This document shows, piece after piece, positions 1 through 9,833 of a stretch of DNA of 64,000 nt; the stretch's first letter is position 1, and each line of letters begins with the position of its first letter. The stretch is from assembly GCA_913054495.1 (NCBI GenBank), contig CAJXIY010000002.1, positions 1 through 64,000 of the forward strand, in the 5' to 3' direction. Position numbers and translations under genes: made by a program. The notes under the pieces were generated by a model. It searched no databases, had not been told where the DNA came from, and saw nothing but the letters and a program-made list of their open reading frames with translations. Source of the DNA: an uncultured Gammaproteobacteria bacterium (GTDB taxonomy: Bacteria > Pseudomonadota > Gammaproteobacteria > Pseudomonadales > Pseudohongiellaceae).

Positions 1-121
1 CCGTCGCCAGCAGGGAGCTGGCGCCGAGGCTACAGGGATGTATTCACGCCGTGTCACAATTTGGACTACCCAGCCCCTGCTCAGTCACTGATCTAATAGC
101 CATAAGTATGGATTTCTAAAC

Positions 122-1549
122 GTGTCAGGGAAAACAATTTACTGGTATGACTTCGAGACTTTTGGAATAAATCCGCGGCGTGATCGCGCGTCGCAGTTTG
201 CGGGGATTCGTACCGATGAGGACTTGAATATAATCGGTGAGCCGCTGGTTTTGTATTGCAAACCTGCCGACGATTTTTTGCCGGATCCGGTGGCCTGCCT
301 GATAACGGGGATCAGTCCGCAGAAGGCGTTGGCGGAGGGGGTTGGCGAGGCGGAATTCATCCGGCAAATACATGGGGAATTTATGCAGCCCGGCACCTGC
401 GTCGCCGGCTACAACAATATTCGATTTGACGACGAGCTTACCCGGCAGCTGTTGTATCGCAATTTTCATGACGCTTACGAGCGGGAGTGGAAACATGGCA
501 ATTCCCGTTGGGACATCATAGACATGGTGCGGCTCTGTGCCGCTACCCGTCCTGAGGGTATTAACTGGCCCTCGAAGGACGACGGCAGCAAGAGTTTCAG
601 GCTGGATCAGCTCACGGTGGCAAACGGTATTGAACATGGGGATGCACACGATGCCCTCGCCGACGTGATCGCCACCATAGAATTGGCGAAATTGATCAGG
701 CAGAAGCAGGCGAAGCTGTTTGACTACATCTATGGGTTGCGGGACAAGAAGAAGGTGCTGGCGCAGATCGACATGGTGACGCGCAAACCCTTGTTGCATG
801 TGTCGGGGATGTATCCCGCCCGGCGCGGATGCTTGGCGCTGGTGATGCCGCTCTGTATGCACCCGACCAACAAGAACGAGGTGATTGTCTATGACTTGCG
901 CGCAGATCCGGCTGCGATGTTGGTGCTGACGGTGGAGCAAATCAGGGTGCGGGTGTTTACAACCGTGGAGCAATTGCCGGAATCGGCAACGCGTATTCCC
1001 TTAAAGCTTATTCATGTCAACAAGTGCCCGATTGTTACCTCTGCGGCGGTGCTGGACCCGACCCGGGCCGCAGAATATGGGATCGATCTGCAGCAGTGCA
1101 AGCGCCATTGGGAGATGTTGCAGGCGAGTCAGGACCTGGCTGCCCGGGTAGCGGCCGTGTTCAACGAGGAGTTGCAGCAGGGGGAAGTCGACCCCGATTT
1201 CATGATTTATAGCGGCGGGTTCTTCGGTGACAACGACAAGGCCTTAATGCAAACGATTCGGGCATCGTCGCCCACGGACCTGGGTCGACTCGATCTACCT
1301 TTTCAGGACCGCCGACTTCGGGAGATGCTGTTTCGCTATCGCGGACGCAATTATAAGAGCAGCCTCAACAGCGATGAGTTGGCGCAGTGGGAAGCGTTCC
1401 GGCGGCAGCGCTTGACCGATAAAGCCGAGCTGCAGCGCTATGAATCAGGCATGGAGGAGGCGCAACGCCGTGCTACTGCAAATGATTTGGCCGTGCTCTC
1501 GGATCTCAGCGACTATGTGGAATCGATTACGGTTGTGGCCAGGGAGTAG
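122..1549 (+). CDS. sbcB: Exodeoxyribonuclease I
   Basis: 475-residue 3'-5' exonuclease that degrades single-stranded DNA and acts with mismatch repair and RecJ-type pathways in the cytoplasm. The N-terminus carries the DEDD exonuclease motif I (YDFETFG, Asp10 and Glu12), followed by the family's NNIRFDDE and HDALADV motifs for the remaining acidic residues. The C-terminal third is the SH3-like and helical ExoI-specific region (YRGRNY, EEAQRRA). Length matches Escherichia coli ExoI. The start is a GTG at 122, because no ATG lies upstream in frame and the conserved motif begins within ten residues; no strong ribosome site is visible. It stands alone, 121 bp from the following ABC gene. Identification is secure. 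Confidence 0.94.
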   Translation: MSGKTIYWYDFETFGINPRRDRASQFAGIRTDEDLNIIGEPLVLYCKPADDFLPDPVACLITGISPQKALAEGVGEAEFIRQIHGEFMQPGTCVAGYNNIRFDDELTRQLLYRNFHDAYEREWKHGNSRWDIIDMVRLCAATRPEGINWPSKDDGSKSFRLDQLTVANGIEHGDAHDALADVIATIELAKLIRQKQAKLFDYIYGLRDKKKVLAQIDMVTRKPLLHVSGMYPARRGCLALVMPLCMHPTNKNEVIVYDLRADPAAMLVLTVEQIRVRVFTTVEQLPESATRIPLKLIHVNKCPIVTSAAVLDPTRAAEYGIDLQQCKRHWEMLQASQDLAARVAAVFNEELQQGEVDPDFMIYSGGFFGDNDKALMQTIRASSPTDLGRLDLPFQDRRLREMLFRYRGRNYKSSLNSDELAQWEAFRRQRLTDKAELQRYESGMEEAQRRATANDLAVLSDLSDYVESITVVARE

Positions 1550-1670
1550 GTTCGCGCCATGGTGTCAAGCAACAGCTAGGCTCGCTAATGCGCTGAACCG
1601 GTGCCTTGTCTGACGGTGTCGGTATGCCTTTTTCTTTTCCTTTTCGGGGGCGTGCTGTTACATTGCGCCC

Positions 1671-3479
1671 ATGCCAAATTCATCGAAGCATCCTCCTCTC
1701 ATCCTTGCCCTGCGGTTCGTAGTCCCCTATAAGAAGCAAATCTGTTGGGCCGGAATCGCGCTGGTATTCACCGCCGGGCTCAGTCTGGGCCTGGTGCAAT
1801 ACATTCGAATCATCGTCGATCAGGGCTTCGTTGCCAGCTCCACGGCCTCTCTTAATCAGGCCATACTCGGTTTTCTGGTGGTGGCGTTTCTACAGGCCAT
1901 CGGTACTTTCGCCAGGTTTTACTGGGTGTCATGGTTGGGAGAGCGCGTTACCGCCGACATTCGCAAGGCGGTTTATTCCCATATCATCTCTCTGCATCCC
2001 GGCTACTTCGAGTCTAATCTCAGTGGTGAAATCCAGTCCCGTATCACTACGGATACGACGCTGATCCAGTCGGTGATCGGCTCCTCGGCATCGGTGGCAT
2101 TGCGGAATCTGCTGATATTGATCGGCGGTACGGTATTTCTGTTTATTACCAACCCCCGTCTGACCACTGTGGTGATGATATGTATTCCTCTCGTGATCGG
2201 TCCCATCATGTATTTCGGCCGCCGGGTTCGGCGCCTGTCCCGTAGCAGCCAGGACGAGATAGCGAACGTCGGCGCCTATGTGGGCGAGAGTATTCAGCAG
2301 ATCAAAACCCTACAGGCCTATAACCATCAGGACTACGATCGGCAGAAGTTTGGAGACCATGTGGAGGCCGCGCTCAGGGTTGCCCTCGCTCGCATCAAGA
2401 CCCGCTCGTTTCTAATTACCATCGTCATGACCCTGGTGTTCTCTGCCGTCGCCTTGATGATCTGGGTCGGCGGTCAGGACGTGATTAATGGCAGCATGTC
2501 AGCCGGCGAACTGACGGCCTTCGTGGTCTATGCCGTGCTGGTTGCGGCCGCCGTCGCTGCGATTAGCCAGGTAATCAGCGAGTTGCAACGGGCAGCCGGT
2601 GCACTGGAGCGACTGATGGAGTTGTTGCATGCACACAGCGACATCGTCGCCCCGGCGAATCCCAAGACCTTTGCGGGCAGGGCGAAAGGCGCACTGCGAC
2701 TCGAGAAGCTCAGTTTTTCCTATCTGTCCCGCCCGGGGATACGGGTATTGGATGGCGTTACCCTGAACATCGAGCCGGGTGAGAATGTCGCCCTGGTGGG
2801 GCCCTCGGGGGCTGGAAAATCCACCTTATTCGACCTGATTCTACGTTTCTACGATCCCCAGAGCGGTAGTGTTGCCCTCGATGGCATCGATGTCAGAGAG
2901 CTGGACCCCTCGGAACTGCGGCGGCATATCGGCGTCGTGGCGCAGCAGCCAGCGATGTTCACCGGTAATGTCTGGGACAATATTCGCTACGGTAAACCCG
3001 AAGCCAGCGATGAGGCCGTTTATCGAGCTGCCGAGCTTGCCTACGCCAGTCATTTTATAGACGAACTACCGGAGAAGTATGACAGTTTCCTGGGTGAGTC
3101 CGGTGTTCGTCTGTCCGGCGGTCAGAAGCAACGACTCGCTATCGCCCGGGCCATTCTCAAGGACCCGGAGATATTGCTGCTGGATGAAGCCACCAGCGCG
3201 CTCGATGCCGAGAGCGAGCGGCAGGTGCAGTTGGCCTTGCAGCAGTTGATGCAGAATCGAACGTCGTTGATCATCGCCCACCGCCTGGCGACGGTGATGA
3301 ATGTGGACAGGATCGCGGTACTCGATCGCGGCAAGCTGATCGCTCAGGGTTCGCACCGAGAGTTAATGCGCAGCTGTCCCCTGTATGCCAATCTGGCTAA
3401 CCTGCAGTTCAGCGAGCCGGCCAGGGACGAGCCGGTCCAGGGGCCAGAGCCGAAGCCACGGATGGCAGCAAATGACTGA
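1671..3479 (+). CDS. ABC exporter, fused permease and ATPase (MsbA-like)
   Basis: 602-residue half-transporter of the type I exporter class. An N-terminal membrane domain with about six helices (roughly residues 20-320, including LVQYIRIIVDQGF and the coupling region around TDTTLIQSVIG) precedes a nucleotide-binding domain with Walker A (GPSGAGKST), the signature LSGGQKQR, Walker B (ILLLDEAT) and the H-loop (IAHRLAT). It should work as a homodimer in the inner membrane. Family resemblance is to MsbA and bacterial TAP-like lipid or peptide exporters, but no lipid A genes are nearby, so the substrate is unknown. The ATG lacks a clear ribosome site. The C-terminal tail after the ATPase is proline- and glutamate-rich and poorly conserved. 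Confidence 0.9.
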   Translation: MPNSSKHPPLILALRFVVPYKKQICWAGIALVFTAGLSLGLVQYIRIIVDQGFVASSTASLNQAILGFLVVAFLQAIGTFARFYWVSWLGERVTADIRKAVYSHIISLHPGYFESNLSGEIQSRITTDTTLIQSVIGSSASVALRNLLILIGGTVFLFITNPRLTTVVMICIPLVIGPIMYFGRRVRRLSRSSQDEIANVGAYVGESIQQIKTLQAYNHQDYDRQKFGDHVEAALRVALARIKTRSFLITIVMTLVFSAVALMIWVGGQDVINGSMSAGELTAFVVYAVLVAAAVAAISQVISELQRAAGALERLMELLHAHSDIVAPANPKTFAGRAKGALRLEKLSFSYLSRPGIRVLDGVTLNIEPGENVALVGPSGAGKSTLFDLILRFYDPQSGSVALDGIDVRELDPSELRRHIGVVAQQPAMFTGNVWDNIRYGKPEASDEAVYRAAELAYASHFIDELPEKYDSFLGESGVRLSGGQKQRLAIARAILKDPEILLLDEATSALDAESERQVQLALQQLMQNRTSLIIAHRLATVMNVDRIAVLDRGKLIAQGSHRELMRSCPLYANLANLQFSEPARDEPVQGPEPKPRMAAND

Positions 3480-3523
3480 TTGTTTGCGCATTCGAACCCC
3501 GTCGAACAAACTTCATTAAATAG

Positions 3524-3542
3524 ATTATGTAAGTTACATAAT
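3524..3542. promoter_or_regulatory. Perfect AT-rich palindrome upstream of the acyltransferase gene
   Basis: ATTATGTAA, one central G, then TTACATAAT form a perfect 9+1+9 inverted repeat ending 20 bp before the ATG of the acyltransferase gene at 3563. The position and dyad symmetry suit a dimeric repressor operator. The surrounding 80 bp is AT-rich and no ribosome site is visible. The regulator is unknown; it is not the recalled FabR site. Confidence 0.4.
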
Positions 3543-3562
3543 TTATTTATAAATAATAAAAA

Positions 3563-4702
3563 ATGGATAAATATTCAGAAATCAGGCCCTACGGTGACGA
3601 TGAAATTCGTCCGGTGCTGGATCGGCTCATTGGCAACCCTGAATTTCTCTCTGCCATAGCCAGCTTCTATTCGCCGAGGCTGGCGCGGACATTTCCCGCC
3701 CTCATGCGCAGGGCGGCCCGGCACAAGCTCAAGGGACAGTTGCACGGCGTGCATGATGTTGAAACCATGCAGCACGTCATCGCTTCTTACATGGACAAGA
3801 TGATCGAGGACACCACCACCAAACTGACTCATTCCGGGTTGGAGAATCTGGAAGACGGCAAGAGCTATCTGTTTATCAGTAATCACCGGGATATCACCAT
3901 GGATCCCGCGTTTGTGAATTACATGCTGTATCACGCAGGTCATACGACCTTACAGATCGCGATCGGTGACAATTTGTTAAAGAAGCCCTTCGTCAGCGAC
4001 CTGATGCGGCTGAACAAGAGCTTTATCGTTAAGCGCTCCCATAAGGGCAGGGAGTTGCTGCAGTCGTTGATCCTACTATCCGAGTATATCCATCACTGCA
4101 TAGACACGGGCCAGAACGTCTGGATTGCGCAGCGGGAAGGGCGGGCCAAGGATGGTATCGACAAGACCGATCCCACATTGCTGAAGATGCTGGCCATAGC
4201 AGAGCGCAAGCAGGGCCTGAGTGTGTCTCTTGGAAAACTTCATATTATCCCCGTCTCCATTTCCTATGAATACGATGCCTGTGATGTACTCAAGGCAGAA
4301 GAACTCCACGCAATTGAAACGCAAGGCAGTTTCACGAAAACCGATCGCACCGATATTCACAGCATTGTCACCGGCATGATCGGAGTCAAAGGGCAGGTGC
4401 ACATAGCCTTCGGTACGGAGTTAGTAGTTAACAGTGACGACCCGGAGGTAATCGCCACGGACATCGACACGCAGATATTGCAAAACTACAGGCTCAGGGA
4501 TATCAATTTTCTGGCGTTGGAGAAACTACAGCAGGATGGTTTGCCGCTGCAGACGAAACTCGTCACTGCGATCGAGGCGGCAGAGATTAACGAACGTTCC
4601 AGGGCAGCCTTCGAGCAGCGCTTGCAGCGGGTTGATTCCAAACTGCACAAGTACTACCTATACAGTTACGCGAATCCGGTGATGAGTTTTTATTCGGCGT
4701 AA
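3563..4702 (+). CDS. PlsC-like 1-acylglycerol-3-phosphate acyltransferase family protein
   Basis: 379-residue protein of the glycerolipid acyltransferase superfamily, expected to transfer an acyl chain to a (lyso)phospholipid or related alcohol at the membrane. The catalytic motif is NHRDITMD at residues 107-114. His108 and Asp114 are separated by five residues rather than the usual four, a spacing I recall from the NHRDIVLD subgroup. A second motif, REGRAKDG, matches the substrate-binding EGxR block. No membrane segment is obvious, unlike PlsC proper. The ATG at 3563 has no Shine-Dalgarno sequence and sits behind an A/T run and a perfect palindrome (3524-3542). The preceding ABC exporter is co-oriented, 83 bp away, but a shared transcript is uncertain. 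The exact substrate cannot be told. Confidence 0.8.
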   Translation: MDKYSEIRPYGDDEIRPVLDRLIGNPEFLSAIASFYSPRLARTFPALMRRAARHKLKGQLHGVHDVETMQHVIASYMDKMIEDTTTKLTHSGLENLEDGKSYLFISNHRDITMDPAFVNYMLYHAGHTTLQIAIGDNLLKKPFVSDLMRLNKSFIVKRSHKGRELLQSLILLSEYIHHCIDTGQNVWIAQREGRAKDGIDKTDPTLLKMLAIAERKQGLSVSLGKLHIIPVSISYEYDACDVLKAEELHAIETQGSFTKTDRTDIHSIVTGMIGVKGQVHIAFGTELVVNSDDPEVIATDIDTQILQNYRLRDINFLALEKLQQDGLPLQTKLVTAIEAAEINERSRAAFEQRLQRVDSKLHKYYLYSYANPVMSFYSA

Positions 4703-4731
4703 TTAAAAAAGCTCCCGAGTCTTCACGCAGC

Positions 4732-7377
4732 TTACATCAACTTCCTGATGGCGCCGTCGAGACGTTGTGACAGTTGTTTCTGGACTGTTGCACTCAGGGG
4801 TCCGATACACAGGCCTAGTAATTCGGCATCCATCGCCACCTTGAGGTTTTCCTTGTGATCCGGCCGGGATTGGCCGAAGCCGTTCTTGAGTTGAGCGAGT
4901 TGAATCTGCATGCGTAAGGCCTGATCTTCAGGGGGCGTATCTATGTTGGCACGAATTTCCAGGTCTATGCAGAGGCTGCGTATCTGGACTTCACACTCCT
5001 GTGCCAGGTTACGCAACTCTTCGACCGAGACCGTGGCAATAATTTTTCCCAGTCGGTCGTGCAATGCCTCTTCATACTGCAGACTATCTGCAGGTTCAAT
5101 ATCTTCCCAGGCCTTGCGATCTATCTGGTTTTTAAGTTTGTTAAACTGCTCATCGTCTTTGCTGTTGAGTAATTTGTCTTCCAGCTGTTCGAGGAACTTC
5201 GATTTCGCCAGCACCGCATTTTTTAACAGCACAGCCTTCTTGTTTGGTAGGGTGTTGAAGCGGGACTCAATTTTTCTTTTTGAACCATTGAATTGATCCA
5301 GCAAGCGCTTGCGCTGGTTTTTTATGCGCGGATCCATGGCGGTAGAAAACCGTTGAATCAGATCCTGAAAATCGCTGCGGGATTTTCGGAAACTATCGTC
5401 ATCGAGCGTAAAAATCGACGCCATCGATTGCAGAATGTTTTCCAGGCTACTCTCTGCCTGTTGCACATGCTTACGAGTTTCGGCAGTCTGCTGGTTGCGC
5501 TTTGCGAAAATTTTGTCACAGGCGGCTCGAAAGTCTTCCCAGAATTTCTTGTCTTCCTTGTAGGAAGTGGGGCCGAGTTTCTTCCATTGTTGTTGCAGTC
5601 GTTTAGCCTCAGACATTGCGCTGTTGTTGTCTTCCGAGGCCGCCAGGGATCTAGCCTGGGTGATGTAGTCCCGTTTCTGCTTGCTGTTGGTACGCAATGC
5701 GTTCTTGCGAAGTTTGCGAAACTGATTAACCAGCCCATAGTATCGTTTCTGTAGAGATTTGATCCTGGAATGTTCGATCGGTGCAAACTGTTTCCATTCG
5801 TTCTCGGCGTCACGCAACAGGGTGTTGAGATTGGAAATGTTGAGATTTTCTTCGGCCAGGGTTTTTAATTCCTGTTCCAGCCTGTCGCAGATTCCCCGTC
5901 GCTGCTTCAGGTTCGATGCCATTAATTGCTTGCGTTGTTTGAAGTATTCCTTGCAGGGTTCGTAGGCTTTATCCGAAAGTTTCTTGAACTCCCGCCACAG
6001 CTCTTGGTTCTGGCTCGATCGGCCCAGGGCCTTCCATTGTCTATGCATGTTGCCGATGTGTTTGGATTTGTCAGCGGCATGCATCTTCGATTCGATCAGG
6101 TGTTGCATCTGAGCGACGAGACCTTTTTTCTTCTCGGTGGACGCAAATATTTTCCAGTCCCGCAGCTCATTCAACTTGTCCCTGTGGTTATTCGCCTGTT
6201 TTTGCAGAGCCGCCTTGAGCTTACCGCTGGTGTTGCTGATGTTGCCCTGAATCTTGTCCCAGGCAGGAAGTGCATCGTGAGATTGTCCGTCCTCTAATGC
6301 TTTTTCCAGAAGCAACAGCAGCGATTCCGTAGCTTCCTTCAGATGTTGTTGATGGCTTCTGTTTTTCTCTTGCATTTCCAGCAGAGTGTTGTGCAGCTTG
6401 CTGGTTTTTTCCTGCAGCTCTTCGCTGGCTTGAGCAACTGCCTTGCGTAGGCTATTGACGCTCGTGCGTAGAGCATTCAGTCGCCCGGTATTTTTGTAAC
6501 TGGTCTTACCCAGTTCCGCCTCGAGTCTCGGTAATTGGACTTGCGGGTCTATTGCTGCCGGAGCGGGGGCTTTAGCCTCTTTGGATTTAGGCTCCACCTT
6601 TTCAGAGGCCGTGCTGCTAACATCGGGGGTTTTAATGTCAACGGTTTCAGTCTTACCGGGTTCAGGTTTAGCGTTGCTCTTTGAAGCTTGCTGGGCTGGT
6701 GCAGCTTTGGATTTCTTAATTGCCGGTGCCGGTTGCGCTTGCCTGGACTGCAGATTTTTTCCATTTGGGCTGGCCTTACCGGGCTTGCCGGGGTCGGCTT
6801 GCTCCGAGATTCGTCGATCCACAACCTTGAAGACTGTTTTATCCTTGTTCTGAACTTTTTTCCGTAATTCCAGCAACAGCGCCTTGTCGGAAATTTTGAG
6901 TGCCGCATTTTTGCGCACATGAACGCTGGCAGCAAACAGACTCAGGTCCATTAGCTCCTCGGGTTCGTCGATCAGGTTCAAGGCTTCGCTGCCGGCGGTC
7001 TTGGATTTCGCCAACAGGGCAACCTGTTTTAGGCCAGCCTTGGACAAACCGCGAATGGTTTGCAGACGCTGCGCTTCGCTTATAGCGGCATCATGGCTGC
7101 CCGCCAACACGCGAAAATATTGCTGAGCCGCGCTTTGTTGTAGCGGACCCTGTTGGTCTCGCAACTCGACCAGCAAATCCAGGTCGTGAATATGCTTCAG
7201 GGCTGCGATTCTAACCGAGATGTGTTCGTCATGCAGCGCAATCTGGATGAGCGTCTGCTGTACCTTGCGCTCGCCATGGCTGAGCTGGGCAATTGCGCGC
7301 AGGCGTTCATCGGAATTTTTATTTTTCCAGGCGTCGTCGAAGAACTCGACTGATTGTTGATCGGGGATTGTTGTCAT
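4732..7377 (-). CDS. Large DUF349 domain coiled-coil protein
   Basis: 881-residue soluble protein, highly charged and mostly helical. The N-terminal 190 residues look like HEAT-type repeats (HDEHISVRIAALKHI, VHVRKNAALKIS). Residues about 200-285 are a low-complexity Ala/Pro/Lys linker. The rest holds several DUF349 units, recognisable from W-K-x-L/F-x-P blocks such as RQWKALGRSS, NEWKQFAPIEH and QWKKLGPTSYKED, each followed by a conserved F-R-K/A helix. Function is unknown; proteins of this type are widespread in gammaproteobacteria. No signal or membrane segment is seen. It is transcribed towards the acyltransferase gene (29 bp between the two stop codons) and away from dinG, with which it shares a 183-bp promoter region. 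Confidence 0.85.
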   Translation of the reverse strand: MTTIPDQQSVEFFDDAWKNKNSDERLRAIAQLSHGERKVQQTLIQIALHDEHISVRIAALKHIHDLDLLVELRDQQGPLQQSAAQQYFRVLAGSHDAAISEAQRLQTIRGLSKAGLKQVALLAKSKTAGSEALNLIDEPEELMDLSLFAASVHVRKNAALKISDKALLLELRKKVQNKDKTVFKVVDRRISEQADPGKPGKASPNGKNLQSRQAQPAPAIKKSKAAPAQQASKSNAKPEPGKTETVDIKTPDVSSTASEKVEPKSKEAKAPAPAAIDPQVQLPRLEAELGKTSYKNTGRLNALRTSVNSLRKAVAQASEELQEKTSKLHNTLLEMQEKNRSHQQHLKEATESLLLLLEKALEDGQSHDALPAWDKIQGNISNTSGKLKAALQKQANNHRDKLNELRDWKIFASTEKKKGLVAQMQHLIESKMHAADKSKHIGNMHRQWKALGRSSQNQELWREFKKLSDKAYEPCKEYFKQRKQLMASNLKQRRGICDRLEQELKTLAEENLNISNLNTLLRDAENEWKQFAPIEHSRIKSLQKRYYGLVNQFRKLRKNALRTNSKQKRDYITQARSLAASEDNNSAMSEAKRLQQQWKKLGPTSYKEDKKFWEDFRAACDKIFAKRNQQTAETRKHVQQAESSLENILQSMASIFTLDDDSFRKSRSDFQDLIQRFSTAMDPRIKNQRKRLLDQFNGSKRKIESRFNTLPNKKAVLLKNAVLAKSKFLEQLEDKLLNSKDDEQFNKLKNQIDRKAWEDIEPADSLQYEEALHDRLGKIIATVSVEELRNLAQECEVQIRSLCIDLEIRANIDTPPEDQALRMQIQLAQLKNGFGQSRPDHKENLKVAMDAELLGLCIGPLSATVQKQLSQRLDGAIRKLM

Positions 7378-7560
7378 TACTTCTAGGGAGCCATTGCTAC
7401 TCTAATAGACCCAAGTTTAACAGAACTTCTTTCCAGCGAAAGTGGAAACAATGGCGTAGCTGAATTGGGTGATTTTCAGGGCATCCGCGCGACAGGTGCT
7501 ATACTTGGAGTAGTTTCCTCCACTGAAACCACCAATCGGATCCACTCCAAGGATGAGCAC

Positions 7561-9702
7561 ATGCTGGCGGATGATGTTAAGAACAGCATTCAGCTTGCCT
7601 ATCGCCAACTTCTGGAATCTCGCGAATTGACTCCCCGTTACGGCCAGCGCCTCATGATCGCTGAGATTGCCAAGTGCTTGTCGGTACTGGCCGCAGACGG
7701 AGACGGTGATCCCCCTGTCTGCGTGGTTGAGGCGGGAACCGGTACCGGTAAGACCCTGGCCTATTTGCTGGCGGTGTTGCCATTGGCGAAAGCCCTGGAT
7801 TACAAGGTGGTGATTGCTACAGCGACCATCGCCCTGCAGGAGCAAGTGATACAAAAAGATATCCCCGAGGTTCTCGCCGGCTCCGATCTGACTTTCAGCT
7901 TTGCCTTGGCGAAGGGCAGGGGGCGTTATCTGTGCCTGTCCAAACTGGATGCGCTGCTGCGGGGAAACGACAGTATGCAGGCGATGATGGACCTCTATGG
8001 TGAGGATCTGGCCGAGGCCGACGGTGGCGACCCGGCCCTGTATGAGCGCATGCTCGATGAACTGAGTGCGGGTAAATGGCAGGGCGACAGGGACGAATGG
8101 CAGCAGCCAATCTCAGATGCGGATTGGAAGCCCCTGACTGTGGACAATGGGCAATGCATGGGACCCAAGTGCAGTAATTTTCGGAACTGTTGTTTCTACC
8201 AGGCACGGGATTCCATGGACAAGGCTGATTGCATCGTCAGCAATCATGATTTGGTGTTAGCAGATCTGGCTCTGGGTGGCGGAGTGATCTTGCCGGATCC
8301 AGCGAAGTGCATTTACATATTTGACGAAGCCCATCACCTGCCTTTTAAGAGTAATAATCACTTTTCGTCATTTACCCGCATCAAATCCACCGAAATCTGG
8401 CTCGAACGATGTGAGTCCATGTTGCCGCGGCTGCATAAAGATAAATTCATCCAATCGAAACAGCAGGCTAGCCTGCAGAAACTCATCGGCGTCACCCGGG
8501 AAGAACTCAATAATGCCTGGACTGTGCTGGAACAAATCCTGGCATCCGAAGACAATATCGACAGATACGAGAACCGGGTCCAGCACGCTTTTAAACTGGG
8601 AGTAGCCCCAAAGGAAGTTCAGAGTCTGGCTTCGAACCTGGCCAAGCACTTCGCTCGCATCACCAGCAGTTTCCAACACATCAACGACGATCTGAAACAG
8701 CAGATGGAGCCGGATAACGCTGCCGCCACGAGGCAATTGGCTGAGCAGTGGTTTCCTCTGATTGGCAGCCATGCCAATCGCGCCGAATCTAACCACGAGC
8801 TTTGGTTGAGTTTTGCGGCCACAGATCCGCAGGGCAAGGCGCCCTGTGCACGCTGGCTCAGTTTGGACGAGCGTGACAATTTCCGCGAGATCAGCCTGTC
8901 CTCGAGTCCGGTATTGGCCGCAGAAAATCTGCAACAGCACCTATGGCAGCGCTGTGCCGCGGCGGTGCTTACCTCCGCCACCTTATCGTCCCTGGGCAAT
9001 TTCGATATGCTGAAGATGCGAGCGGGTCTGCCCGAGCACACGCACTATTTGAGTATTCCAAGCCCCTTCGATTTTGCGACGGCTGCATCTCTGGTAGTAC
9101 CGCGATTGAATTGCGATCCGTCGGACGGGGAAAAACACACGGAAATTATCATCAAGGCGATTCCGGAATTGCTTGGCAAGAAACCGGCAGCCCTGATGCT
9201 ATTTTCCAGTCGCCGGCAGATGTTGGATGTCATGCAGGGATTGCCTAGAGAATGGCTGGATCTGGTGTTATGCCAGGATGACTATCAGAAGTCCCAGTTA
9301 TTGAAATATCACAGGCAGCGCATAGACAAGGGTGAGGGCAGCCTGATATTTGGCCTGTCCAGCTTCGCCGAGGGTGTAGATCTGCCCGGCAAATATTGCA
9401 CCCATGTGCTGATTGCAAAAATTCCCTTCGCGGTGCCTAACGATCCCATCGAAATGACGCTGTCGGAGTGGATCGAGCAACAGGGTATGAACGCATTCAT
9501 GACTCTGGCGGTTCCGGACGCTGCATTTAGATTGGTGCAGGCCAGCGGTCGTTTGCTGCGCAGCGAGAAAGACAGGGGCCAAATCACACTCTTTGATGAA
9601 CGTATCATCAATCGGCGCTACGGCAAGACAATACTGGAGTCCATGCCGCCCTACCGGCGAGAAATATTCCAGCTCGATTTGGCCTCCGGGTCCATGGACT
9701 GA
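7561..9702 (+). CDS. dinG: ATP-dependent DNA helicase DinG (Fe-S, XPD-like)
   Basis: 713-residue superfamily 2 helicase that unwinds DNA 5' to 3', including R-loops and forked structures. It has Walker A (EAGTGTGKT), the four-cysteine iron-sulfur patch (GQCMGPKCSNFRNCC), a DEAH box (FDEAHHLP), motif III/IV region (LTSATLSSLG) and the C-terminal motif VI (QASGRLLRSEKDRG). I place the start at the ATG at 7561, preceded by AAGGA with good spacing; 32 extra in-frame codons upstream are not conserved-looking. A TATACT at 7500-7505 could be the -10 element. I saw no LexA box in the upstream region, unlike E. coli dinG. Confidence 0.91.
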   Translation: MLADDVKNSIQLAYRQLLESRELTPRYGQRLMIAEIAKCLSVLAADGDGDPPVCVVEAGTGTGKTLAYLLAVLPLAKALDYKVVIATATIALQEQVIQKDIPEVLAGSDLTFSFALAKGRGRYLCLSKLDALLRGNDSMQAMMDLYGEDLAEADGGDPALYERMLDELSAGKWQGDRDEWQQPISDADWKPLTVDNGQCMGPKCSNFRNCCFYQARDSMDKADCIVSNHDLVLADLALGGGVILPDPAKCIYIFDEAHHLPFKSNNHFSSFTRIKSTEIWLERCESMLPRLHKDKFIQSKQQASLQKLIGVTREELNNAWTVLEQILASEDNIDRYENRVQHAFKLGVAPKEVQSLASNLAKHFARITSSFQHINDDLKQQMEPDNAAATRQLAEQWFPLIGSHANRAESNHELWLSFAATDPQGKAPCARWLSLDERDNFREISLSSSPVLAAENLQQHLWQRCAAAVLTSATLSSLGNFDMLKMRAGLPEHTHYLSIPSPFDFATAASLVVPRLNCDPSDGEKHTEIIIKAIPELLGKKPAALMLFSSRRQMLDVMQGLPREWLDLVLCQDDYQKSQLLKYHRQRIDKGEGSLIFGLSSFAEGVDLPGKYCTHVLIAKIPFAVPNDPIEMTLSEWIEQQGMNAFMTLAVPDAAFRLVQASGRLLRSEKDRGQITLFDERIINRRYGKTILESMPPYRREIFQLDLASGSMD

Positions 9703-9833
9703 ATTTCGGCCCGATGCTGTGACCGCGAACGCGAACGCGTTGGACTCCATGTCTGAGTATTCCTACACAATTTCAGGGTAGCCACAAAGAATAGGTTGAG
9801 AAGTTTGCCGCGCTTAGCTGAAGAAACTTTCTC

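Noticed and set aside
125-973. 282-codon frame antisense to sbcB
   Set aside because: It is the shadow of a well-conserved exonuclease gene and has no recognisable motifs.
3481-3512. tRNA T-arm-like GGGGTTCGAAT on the minus strand after the ABC exporter gene
   Set aside because: The flanking bases do not pair as a T-stem and no acceptor, anticodon or D arm can be built around it.
7378-7560. LexA box for dinG
   Set aside because: No CTGT-N8-ACAG pattern was found in the shared promoter region.
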